From: Candidatus Delongbacteria bacterium
Lineage (GTDB): Bacteria; Delongbacteria; UBA4055
Reading direction: 5' to 3'
Length of the DNA stretch: 11,181 nucleotides
Assembly: GCA_016938535.1 (NCBI GenBank)
Contig: JAFGUL010000121.1
Span: forward strand, 1-11,181
Shown here one piece after another: positions 1-6,185 of this stretch. The first letter of the stretch is position 1; each line of letters begins with the position of its first letter. The translations under genes and the position numbers were made by a program. Under the pieces are notes generated by a model. The model was not told the DNA's origin, did no database searches, and saw nothing but the letters and a program-made list of their open reading frames with translations.

Positions 1-2
1 AT

Positions 3-75
3 GCCGCTATAGCTTAGCTGGTAGAGCAATGCTTTCGTAAAGCAGAGGTCGAAGGTTCGAATCCTTTTAGCGGCA
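3..75 (+). tRNA. tRNA-Thr, anticodon CGU
   Basis: A 73-base cloverleaf can be folded by eye. The acceptor arms GCCGCTA (3-9) and TAGCGGC (68-74) pair perfectly, with discriminator A at 75. The D arm is GCTT/GAGC, and the T arm encloses TTCGAAT. The seven-base anticodon loop TTCGTAA holds CGT at 36-38, which reads ACG (threonine). The first anticodon-stem pair is an A-G mismatch. The 3' CCA is not encoded, since TTT follows, so a CCA-adding enzyme must complete it. Only 41 bases separate it from the next gene. Confidence 0.95.
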
Positions 76-116
76 TTTTTATTTTTTAATAAAATTTAAA
101 TAACAGAGGTTCTAGA

Positions 117-1007
117 ATGTTTCAGCTGTGGGATTATAAAGTACTATCGAGAAAAGGAATTAAAGATGTCGCAATGGTACTTTTCGGATCGTTAATAATG
201 GCTTCAGGATATGTATTTTTTATTGTTCCGTACAAAATAATCCCGGGAGGAGTATACGGAATAGCCATTATCCTCCATCACACGCTAGGTGTTCCTACAG
301 GAACCGCAGGACTCGTAATGAATATTCCACTCATTATATGGGGAGTAAAGGAACTGGGTCCAAGATTCGGGTGGAGAACTATACTTGGGATGACAGTGAC
401 TTCGGCACTAATAGATATTATTACAATGTTCTGGGGCAGCGGGCCTCTAATCGAAAATGATCTTCTTCTGTCGTCGCTGTACGGCGGAATTCTTATAGGG
501 GCAGGTCTCGCACTGATATTTTTGGCTAAAGGGACTACAGGAGGGTCTGATATCGTTGCTCAGATCATGTACAAAAGGTCAAAGATACCTATGGGTCAGC
601 TTTTGATTCTGATTGATACGTTAGTTGTAGTGATCGGTGTAGTAATGTTCAAAGATATAAAATTAGCTCTCTACGCGATAATTACAATATATGCGACAGG
701 TCAGGTAATAGACTCAATGACTACAGGAATGAACCACAGAAAAGGTGCGTTTATAGTTTCGCAAAAGTATCAGGAAATAGCTGATTATATAATAAAAAAA
801 CTGAGAAGGGGAGCTACTTATTTTCATAGCACCGGAATATACAAGAACAGCGAAAAAGAGGTTATCTTCACAGCTTTGACCCGGAGAGAACTAGTTGCTC
901 TGCAGGAGAATATAAAAAGAATTGACCCTGATGCGTTTATGACAGTAATTGATGTCAGAGATGTAAGGGGAGAGGGATTTAAATCTTTCAATGACGATTC
1001 AATTTAG
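117..1007 (+). CDS. YitT family (DUF161/DUF2179) membrane protein
   Basis: A 296-residue inner-membrane protein of the YitT family, whose transport or signalling role is not established. The N-terminal two thirds hold about five or six hydrophobic segments (roughly 18-38, 43-58, 62-78, 88-106, 119-137, 162-178). Glycine-rich loops resemble the family signature, including PGGVYGIA near 43-50 and KGTTGGSDIVAQ near 138-149. The C-terminal part, about 225-285, matches the soluble DUF2179 domain (RRGATYFHSTG, then FTALTRRE and a DPDAF segment). Length is normal for the family. The ATG is preceded by AGAGG at 105-109 with a seven-base spacer. Its stop lies 13 bases before the Hsp33 start, so the two are probably co-transcribed. 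The family assignment is confident; the function is unknown. Confidence 0.9.
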   Translation: MFQLWDYKVLSRKGIKDVAMVLFGSLIMASGYVFFIVPYKIIPGGVYGIAIILHHTLGVPTGTAGLVMNIPLIIWGVKELGPRFGWRTILGMTVTSALIDIITMFWGSGPLIENDLLLSSLYGGILIGAGLALIFLAKGTTGGSDIVAQIMYKRSKIPMGQLLILIDTLVVVIGVVMFKDIKLALYAIITIYATGQVIDSMTTGMNHRKGAFIVSQKYQEIADYIIKKLRRGATYFHSTGIYKNSEKEVIFTALTRRELVALQENIKRIDPDAFMTVIDVRDVRGEGFKSFNDDSI

Positions 1008-1020
1008 AAGAAAGGGTTTT

Positions 1021-1887
1021 ATGTCGGACAGGATAATAAGAGGTACAGCGGCAAACGGGGAGATCAGATTCTTTATGAACGATTGCACGGAAACTGTGAG
1101 GCAAGCCGCAAAAATCCATAATCTCTCAGTCAGCAACAGTTATGTACTCGGGAAATTTATATGCGTGGGATTACTGATGTCCGCAGATCTGAAATCCGAA
1201 AAAGATGTTATAACTATATCGACCGATGCAGACGGATATTCAGGCAGGCTTATAGTAACAGCCGACAGCAGATCCCGGATCAAGGCTTATATGAACAATC
1301 CCGGGCACGAACCGGGAGAAATATCTTTGCTTAAAGGCGATCCTATAGACAGAGCTGTTCTGGGAAACGGAAAGATCACTGTCATAAAGGATATGGGACT
1401 AAAAACACCGTATTCAGGTCAGGTGGAAATGAAACACGGTTCCGTCGCAAAAGATTTAACTTATTATTTTGCTGTGTCTGAGCAGGTTCCGACATCGATA
1501 AGTCTTGGAGTACTGATAGATGATTCAGGTAATATCAAGAAAGCCGGCGGATTTTTGATTCAGCTTATGCCGGGACACTCTGATGATACTGCAGAAAAGC
1601 TTGAAAGAAACATTCTTTCTTTCCCGAATTTTACAGATATTCTGGATATGGGTTACGATCTCGAAAGTATAGCAGAGAAGATTCTGCTTAAAGGTGCTGA
1701 TGTATTGATTAATGGTGAGACTGTGCCTGAATACAGATGTACATGCAGCAGGAAGAAGATGAGAAATGCGGCACATATGCTCAAAGAAAATGAAATAAAA
1801 GAAATGCTGAAGAAAGAAGGTTTCGTTGAAGTGCATTGTCATTTCTGCAACAGGAAATACAAATTCACAGAAAAAGATTTTATATAA
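1021..1887 (+). CDS. hslO: Hsp33, redox-regulated holdase chaperone
   Basis: A 288-residue cytoplasmic chaperone that is activated by oxidation, when zinc is released and disulfides form; it then holds unfolding proteins. The N-terminal core starts IIRGTAANGEIRFF, followed by a segment around 50-70 typical of the family. The C-terminal redox switch is complete: Cys240 and Cys242 (CTC), then Cys273 and Cys276 (CHFC), giving CxC-x30-CxxC. The start at 1021 is chosen because AAAGGG lies just upstream (1011-1016) and the protein then begins MSDRIIRG as in homologues. The in-frame ATG at 991 would add ten residues and overlap the previous gene. Probably transcribed with the YitT-family gene. Certain by motif. 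Confidence 0.96.
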   Translation: MSDRIIRGTAANGEIRFFMNDCTETVRQAAKIHNLSVSNSYVLGKFICVGLLMSADLKSEKDVITISTDADGYSGRLIVTADSRSRIKAYMNNPGHEPGEISLLKGDPIDRAVLGNGKITVIKDMGLKTPYSGQVEMKHGSVAKDLTYYFAVSEQVPTSISLGVLIDDSGNIKKAGGFLIQLMPGHSDDTAEKLERNILSFPNFTDILDMGYDLESIAEKILLKGADVLINGETVPEYRCTCSRKKMRNAAHMLKENEIKEMLKKEGFVEVHCHFCNRKYKFTEKDFI

Positions 1888-1896
1888 ATTTAAAAC

Positions 1897-1927
1897 TTGA
1901 CCGGAGCATTAAAAAGCTACATATTTA
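1897..1927 (+). promoter_or_regulatory. Candidate promoter for the 164-residue membrane protein
   Basis: TTGACC (1897-1902) is followed by 17 bases and then CATATT (1920-1925), continuing as TA. The TTG-to-hexamer spacing of 20 bases is identical to the three other candidate promoters in this window. A transcript starting near 1932-1934 would leave a short leader that contains the GGAG ribosome site at 1941-1944. The -10 departs from the other three at its first base. Confidence 0.45.
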
Positions 1928-1950
1928 TAAGTGCAGTAACGGAGTAAAAA

Positions 1951-2445
1951 ATGGAATCGAAAATCAGCGGCAAGAATACAACCGGAAACGACCACGGAAG
2001 AATAGACATAATAGGTTTTTTTATGGTCATTATTCCGCTTATATCATCAATACTGCTTTGGTACTGGTTTTATAATTTAGATAATGTCGGGGATATGTCG
2101 AACTATCTGATAATTGTATCAGTTTCTACCGTACTGTTAACTACTATCCTCGCAACTCTGGATTCACACAGGCTTGGAGTAAAAGTAAAGATCTATAGGA
2201 AAAAAGAGATATACGGCGGAAGTTTTCTCAAGTTCTTTATTTTCCTGCTATTATGGATATATGCTTATCCGGTATATTTGTTCAGAAGAAAAAACTATGG
2301 CGGAAGAAACCTTCTCTATCCAATGATATTTACTCTGCTCATATTCTTATTGTCGGGATTTTATATCTATTATGCGGTTCAGATGAAACTGGAATATGAA
2401 AAGAATTATCCTATAAGGGTCCAGAGGTTTAGAAATATAAGATAA
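1951..2445 (+). CDS. Four-helix integral membrane protein of unknown function
   Basis: I do not recognise this 164-residue protein. It has a polar N-terminus (1-18) and four likely membrane helices at about 19-41, 52-70, 92-111 and 122-142. The loop between helices 2 and 3 is strongly basic (about 74-86), as are the short loop RRKNYGGRN after helix 3 and the C-terminal tail. By the positive-inside rule this suggests both termini and the middle loop face the cytoplasm. There is no signal-peptide cleavage site and no catalytic motif I can name. GGAG at 1941-1944 with a six-base spacer supports the ATG. It has its own candidate promoter and ends one base from the stop of the opposing ankyrin gene. 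It is probably real, because composition matches its neighbours and the frame is fully open. Confidence 0.8.
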   Translation: MESKISGKNTTGNDHGRIDIIGFFMVIIPLISSILLWYWFYNLDNVGDMSNYLIIVSVSTVLLTTILATLDSHRLGVKVKIYRKKEIYGGSFLKFFIFLLLWIYAYPVYLFRRKNYGGRNLLYPMIFTLLIFLLSGFYIYYAVQMKLEYEKNYPIRVQRFRNIR

Positions 2446-2446
2446 T

Positions 2447-3052
2447 CTAGTTCATACTGCTAAGCCTGAACATTATGTTAACATTTATAATGTGTCTTTT
2501 ATCTGAAGCGCTTATTTTAGAGGAATATTCGTAGCCGTCGTTAAATTCATATTCTATTCTATCGATCATATCTACTTTTTTATTTATGAAATTTTTTATC
2601 AAGGTCTGATGTAATTTGTGATTTGTTTCTTCTTCCATGATCAGTTCGTCGCTGATCCTTTTATCGTCAGATATCAGACTCAATAATTTTTCGTTCGCAG
2701 ATATATAGGAATTGTAAGATGAGATTCTTTCCCTTTCGGTATCTTTTAGATCAGTGAGATCGCTTATGAACTTTTTCTGCATTATATCGAAGATGTCTTT
2801 TTCCACTATCTTCTTTATATGTTCATAGAGTATTTCAGCTATCTCTGTCTGACCGTTCAATCTTGCTGCATCAAGGGGTGTAAGCCCGTTCCTGTTGGTA
2901 GTAAGTACTGACACTCCGTCCTCAATAAGTTCAAGGATCTTTTCAGAATCTCCTGTTTTCACTGCTCTGAAGAGTTTATCTTCATCAGATGAGCATGAGA
3001 ACATTGTAACTACAGCCGCAAAAATAATAATTTTTCGTAATAAAAGTTTCAT
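2447..3052 (-). CDS. Ankyrin-repeat lipoprotein
   Basis: A 201-residue exported protein. A basic start and a hydrophobic stretch (about 5-17) lead to MFSC with the candidate lipidated Cys20. Phenylalanine at -2 is not the classical lipobox choice, but the PPIase at 6186 has the same FSC ending. Residues about 24-80 form roughly two ankyrin repeats (KLFRAVKTGDSEKILELIED, then a repeat containing NGLTPLDAARLNGQTEIAEIL). The remainder, about 81-201, is charged, probably helical, and unrecognised. Its start is 10 bases after the tyrS stop, and its AAGG ribosome site abuts that stop, so it should be co-transcribed and perhaps translationally coupled with tyrS. A periplasmic or outer-membrane protein-binding role is inferred from the repeats; the partner is unknown. 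Confidence 0.85.
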   Translation of the reverse strand: MKLLLRKIIIFAAVVTMFSCSSDEDKLFRAVKTGDSEKILELIEDGVSVLTTNRNGLTPLDAARLNGQTEIAEILYEHIKKIVEKDIFDIMQKKFISDLTDLKDTERERISSYNSYISANEKLLSLISDDKRISDELIMEEETNHKLHQTLIKNFINKKVDMIDRIEYEFNDGYEYSSKISASDKRHIINVNIMFRLSSMN

Positions 3053-3062
3053 GTTCTATACC

Positions 3063-4286
3063 TTAATCAGTTTCAATATTTAGAAAAATCTTCTTGCCTT
3101 TTCGGAATGATATCAGGTCTTCAATTATATCATTGCCTGTAATGGTCAGAAGAGGATCGCCGACCTTTTTTCCGTTCATGCTCAGACCGCCCTGTTCAAT
3201 CATTCGTTTTGCCTCGCCTTTCGAGCCGAAAAGGCCGGCTTTTACGCATAACGCAGACACAGTTTCCCCGATTACTTCATCTGCCGGGATCTTTACGGCC
3301 GGGGCATTAACTATGTTGCCTGATGAAAATATGTTCTTGGCGGTTTCTCTAGCTTTATCGGCCTCAATTTTGCCGTGAACTATCTGTGTCGCCTCATAAG
3401 CAAGTATCTCTTTAGCGTTATTCAGTTCTTCTCCTGACAGGGATGAATATTGTGCGATTTCATCGAGGTTCATGAATGTATAGATCTTCATGAATTTGAC
3501 AACATCAGAATCGGCCGTATTTCTCCAGAACTGATAGTAATCGTAAGGGCTCGTAAGTTCAGGGTCCAGCCATACCGCGCCGCCTTCGGTTTTGCCCATC
3601 TTTTTTCCGTCTGACCGGGTAAGCAGCGGGTTTGTCATTCCCAAAGCTTCCTTTCCTTCGATCCTTCTTATAAGTTCAACTCCTGCGATTATGTTCGACC
3701 ACTGATCGTCACCTCCGATCTGAAGCAGGCAGTTGTATTTCATGAACAGAGTATAAAAATCATATGCCTGGAGTATCATGTAGTTGAATTCAAGGAAAGA
3801 CAGGCCTTTTTCCATACGGATCTTAAAACATTCCGCGGCGAGCATTCTGTTCACTGTGAAATGAGGTCCGATCTTTCTTATGAAATCAATATAATTTTCT
3901 AAGCCGAGCCAGTCGTAATTATTTACAAGAAGAGCCTTTTCGTTGCTGAAGTCTATGAATTTTGACAGCTGTTTTTTTATACCTCTGACATTATCCTCAA
4001 TGCTTTCATTTGTAAGCATCTCCCTCATACTGTCCTTTCCGCTGGGGTCGCCTATCATAGCCGTGCCTCCGCCGACGATGCATATCGGTCTGTGACCGGC
4101 TTTCTGCATATGCGAAAGTATCATTATCGGTATCAGATGACCAACATGCAGAGAAGGTTTGGTCGGATCAAATCCGGCATAAACGCTTATCTGCTCGCCG
4201 TTAAGGACCGTCTTGAGCCTGTCTAGTTCAACCGTTGACTGTTTTATCAGATCTCTTCCTTTTAATTCTTCGAATAATTGTGGCAT
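3063..4286 (-). CDS. tyrS: Tyrosyl-tRNA synthetase
   Basis: A 407-residue class I synthetase that attaches tyrosine to tRNA-Tyr in the cytoplasm. The N-terminal Rossmann domain has YAGFDPT near 36-42, the HIGH-type motif HVGH at 47-50 and the tyrosine-pocket segment GGDDQW near 191-196. The KMSKS-type loop reads KMGKT at 229-233, the usual bacterial TyrRS form. A C-terminal S4 RNA-binding domain follows at about 337-400 (KGEAKRMIEQGGLSMNGKKV). Length is normal. The start at 4286 (MPQLFEELKGRDL) has GGAG five bases upstream (plus-strand 4292-4295). A longer in-frame reading from 4343 would extend through the promoter, so it is rejected. The leader is short and leaves no room for a T-box. Divergent from glnS, and followed closely by the ankyrin lipoprotein gene. 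Confidence 0.97.
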   Translation of the reverse strand: MPQLFEELKGRDLIKQSTVELDRLKTVLNGEQISVYAGFDPTKPSLHVGHLIPIMILSHMQKAGHRPICIVGGGTAMIGDPSGKDSMREMLTNESIEDNVRGIKKQLSKFIDFSNEKALLVNNYDWLGLENYIDFIRKIGPHFTVNRMLAAECFKIRMEKGLSFLEFNYMILQAYDFYTLFMKYNCLLQIGGDDQWSNIIAGVELIRRIEGKEALGMTNPLLTRSDGKKMGKTEGGAVWLDPELTSPYDYYQFWRNTADSDVVKFMKIYTFMNLDEIAQYSSLSGEELNNAKEILAYEATQIVHGKIEADKARETAKNIFSSGNIVNAPAVKIPADEVIGETVSALCVKAGLFGSKGEAKRMIEQGGLSMNGKKVGDPLLTITGNDIIEDLISFRKGKKIFLNIETD

Positions 4287-4317
4287 TTGTACTCCGTCAA
4301 ATGATTTTTTTAAAATG

Positions 4318-4348
4318 CAAATATAACAAAAACCGCTGATCATTACAA
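4318..4348 (-). promoter_or_regulatory. Candidate tyrS promoter
   Basis: Read on the minus strand: TTGTAA (4348-4343), 17 bases, then TATATT (4325-4320) continuing TG, so the downstream element is TATATTTG. This fits both a sigma-70-like -35/-10 pair and the Bacteroidota -7 consensus TAnnTTTG with an upstream TTG. Transcription would start near 4311, about 25 bases before the tyrS ATG. Confidence 0.6.
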
Positions 4349-4403
4349 GGGTTTATGTAAATTTCAGTTTATTGCAAGAATCTTTCGATTATGATTATTG
4401 AAA

Positions 4404-4434
4404 TTGATTAATGCCGGCAGATATTTTATATTTA
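4404..4434 (+). promoter_or_regulatory. Candidate glnS promoter
   Basis: TTGATT (4404-4409), 17 bases, then TATATT (4427-4432) continuing TA. The TTG-N20-TATATT spacing equals that of the tyrS promoter on the other strand. Transcription would begin near 4440, leaving a leader of about 18 bases with the AGAGG ribosome site. This also excludes the in-frame ATG at 4411 as the glnS start, since it would lie inside the promoter. Confidence 0.55.
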
Positions 4435-4448
4435 TTCGAAATTTTAAG

Positions 4449-4453
4449 AGAGG
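4449..4453 (+). promoter_or_regulatory. Ribosome binding site that fixes the glnS start
   Basis: AGAGG with a five-base A-rich spacer to the ATG at 4459. No comparable site precedes the in-frame ATG at 4411. Confidence 0.75.
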
Positions 4454-4458
4454 AAAAA

Positions 4459-6105
4459 ATGACAGAAGAGGGATTAGGTTCAAACTTTATCAGAACGTAC
4501 ATTGAGGAAGACCTTAAATCAGGAAGATTTGACAGGGTGCATACGAGATTTCCCCCCGAACCGAACGGTTATCTTCATATAGGTCATGCGAAGGCCATAA
4601 CAATAAGTTATGAGACGGCCAAAGAATTCGGCGGATTATACAATCTGAGGTTCGATGATACAAACCCGGTAAAAGAAGATATTGAATACGAAGAAGCTAT
4701 CAAGAGAGACATAAAATGGCTGGGCTATGACTGGGAAGACAGGTTGTACTACGCTTCTGATTATTTCGAAAAACTGTACGAATATGCTCTTATTTTAATA
4801 TCAAAGGGACTAGCATACGTTTGTGATCTGACCCAGGAGGAAATGAAAGAGTACAGAGGATCAATAACGACACCCGGTAAGAACAGCCCTTTCAGAGAAA
4901 GATCGGTTGAAGAGAACCTGGACTTATTCAGGCGCATGAAAGAGGGTGAATACGAAGAAGGCGAAAAAGTCCTCAGGGCAAAGATCGACATGTCAAGCTC
5001 GAACATGAACATGCGTGATCCTGTAATGTACAGAATACTGAAGAAAAATCACCACCGGACAGGAAGCAAATGGGTGATTTATCCGTCTTACGATTTTGCG
5101 CACGGTCAATCGGATTCGATTGAGAATATTACTCACTCTCTCTGCGACATATCTTTTGAAAATCACAGACCGCTTTACGAATGGTTCATTGAAAAGCTGG
5201 GTATATATAGAACACGTCAGATAGAATTTGCAAGACTTAATCTCACTTATATGATCACAAGCAAAAGATACCTTAAAAAACTTGTCGATGACAAGATAGT
5301 GGAAGGTTGGGACGACCCGAGGATGCCCACAATAATAGGGATGAGAAGAAGAGGAGTCCCGGCAGAGGCCATAATAGACTTCATGAAGAACGCAGGCGTC
5401 AGCAAAAAAGAGAATATGATAAATATCGAGAATTTTGAATATATCGTAAGGGAGTATCTGAAGAAATCGAGTCCGATGGTAATGGCTGTACTTGACCCGG
5501 TTGAAATTCATATAGTAAACTATCCTGATGGTAAAACTGAGAAATTCGAGATCGAATTACTTCCAGGAAAGGACGAAATCAAAACCAGAGAGATACTATT
5601 TTCAAACAGGCTTTATGTTGAAAGATCCGATTATTCACCGGATGACGACCCTTCATTCTACAGGCTTAAACCGGGAGGGTATGTGAAGCTGAGAAAATCA
5701 TATATAATAAAATGTCTGGCTGCTGAAACTGATAACAGCGGGAATGTAATTAAAATTTTATGTGAGTACATACCTGACAGCTCAAGGGTTACCGAGGTTG
5801 AAGGGAAAAAGGTAAAAGGTATAATCCATTGGGTTTCAGCAGACCACTCTGTAAGATGTAAAGTCAGAACGTACGAAAGGCTTTTTACTGCAGAAAATCC
5901 TCTCGAAGCGATCGATAAAGACATTTCCGATGTAATAAACAGAAATTCTTTGACAATCTACGAAAACTGCATGATCGACAGCTGGATATTGGAAGCTGAA
6001 CCGGAAAAAAGATTCCAGTTCATAAGGAACGGATTCTTCTGTGCGGATATGAAAGACAGAGAGAACGGTATTCCGGTTTTTAACAGAACTTTGACTTTAA
6101 GATAA
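4459..6105 (+). CDS. glnS: Glutaminyl-tRNA synthetase
   Basis: A 548-residue class I synthetase charging tRNA-Gln directly, close to the length of E. coli GlnRS. The catalytic domain has FPPEPNGYLHIGHAKA (31-46, HIGH at 40-43), LRFDDTNP near 63-70, then THSLCDISFENHRPLYEW near 225-242, typical of GlnRS rather than GluRS. The KMSKS-type loop is TSKR at 267-270, where E. coli has MSKR, and is followed by the conserved VEGWDDPRMPT. The two C-terminal anticodon-binding beta-barrels cover about 340-548, with the family segment KGIIHWVSADHSVRCKVRTY near 453-472. The start at 4459 is chosen by its AGAGG site and promoter. Its promoter region is shared head-to-head with tyrS, and the PPIase operon lies 80 bases downstream with its own candidate promoter. 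Confidence 0.97.
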   Translation: MTEEGLGSNFIRTYIEEDLKSGRFDRVHTRFPPEPNGYLHIGHAKAITISYETAKEFGGLYNLRFDDTNPVKEDIEYEEAIKRDIKWLGYDWEDRLYYASDYFEKLYEYALILISKGLAYVCDLTQEEMKEYRGSITTPGKNSPFRERSVEENLDLFRRMKEGEYEEGEKVLRAKIDMSSSNMNMRDPVMYRILKKNHHRTGSKWVIYPSYDFAHGQSDSIENITHSLCDISFENHRPLYEWFIEKLGIYRTRQIEFARLNLTYMITSKRYLKKLVDDKIVEGWDDPRMPTIIGMRRRGVPAEAIIDFMKNAGVSKKENMINIENFEYIVREYLKKSSPMVMAVLDPVEIHIVNYPDGKTEKFEIELLPGKDEIKTREILFSNRLYVERSDYSPDDDPSFYRLKPGGYVKLRKSYIIKCLAAETDNSGNVIKILCEYIPDSSRVTEVEGKKVKGIIHWVSADHSVRCKVRTYERLFTAENPLEAIDKDISDVINRNSLTIYENCMIDSWILEAEPEKRFQFIRNGFFCADMKDRENGIPVFNRTLTLR

Positions 6106-6127
6106 TTGATACAGGCAACTTTTTTTG

Positions 6128-6158
6128 TTGATATTTGTATAACCAAAGACTATATTAT
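6128..6158 (+). promoter_or_regulatory. Candidate promoter of the PPIase/SurA operon
   Basis: TTGATA (6128-6133), exactly 17 bases, then TATATT (6151-6156). Each hexamer differs from the sigma-70 consensus at one position, and the TTG-to-TATATT gap is again 20 bases. Transcription would start near 6163, with AAGGAA at 6173-6178 serving the GTG at 6186. Confidence 0.6.
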
Positions 6159-6185
6159 CGCGATTAATGAAAAAGGAAATTAAAA

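Noticed and set aside
77..94. Hairpin TTTTATT-TTTT-AATAAAA after the tRNA
   Set aside because: Only A-T pairs, too weak to call a terminator; the tRNA may be co-transcribed with the next gene.
76..116. Promoter of the YitT-family gene
   Set aside because: No TTG-N20-TATATT or similar pair fits in the 41-base gap; readthrough from the tRNA unit is simpler.
1525..1842. 105-residue minus-strand frame
   Set aside because: Antisense shadow of the hslO 3' part, including the redox-switch region.
1836..2075. 79-residue plus-strand frame overlapping hslO and the membrane protein
   Set aside because: Out of frame with both real genes; its translation is basic low-complexity sequence without a start signal.
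2473..2494. Palindrome around GTTAAC (ATGTTAACAT)
   Set aside because: It lies inside the ankyrin gene's coding 3' end, is AT-rich, and has no second copy nearby; likely chance.
4287..4343. T-box or other leader regulator of tyrS
   Set aside because: With the candidate start near 4311 the leader is only about 25 bases, far too short for a T-box.
4993..5511. 172-residue open frame on the minus strand
   Set aside because: It lies wholly antisense to glnS, whose protein is unmistakable; the translation is cysteine/histidine-rich noise with no ribosome site.
6109..6140. Possible terminator after glnS: CAAC-T7-GTTG with outer ATACA/TGTAT
   Set aside because: The stem is four AT/GC-mixed pairs with bulges, the T-run is in the loop rather than after the stem, and it overlaps the candidate promoter.
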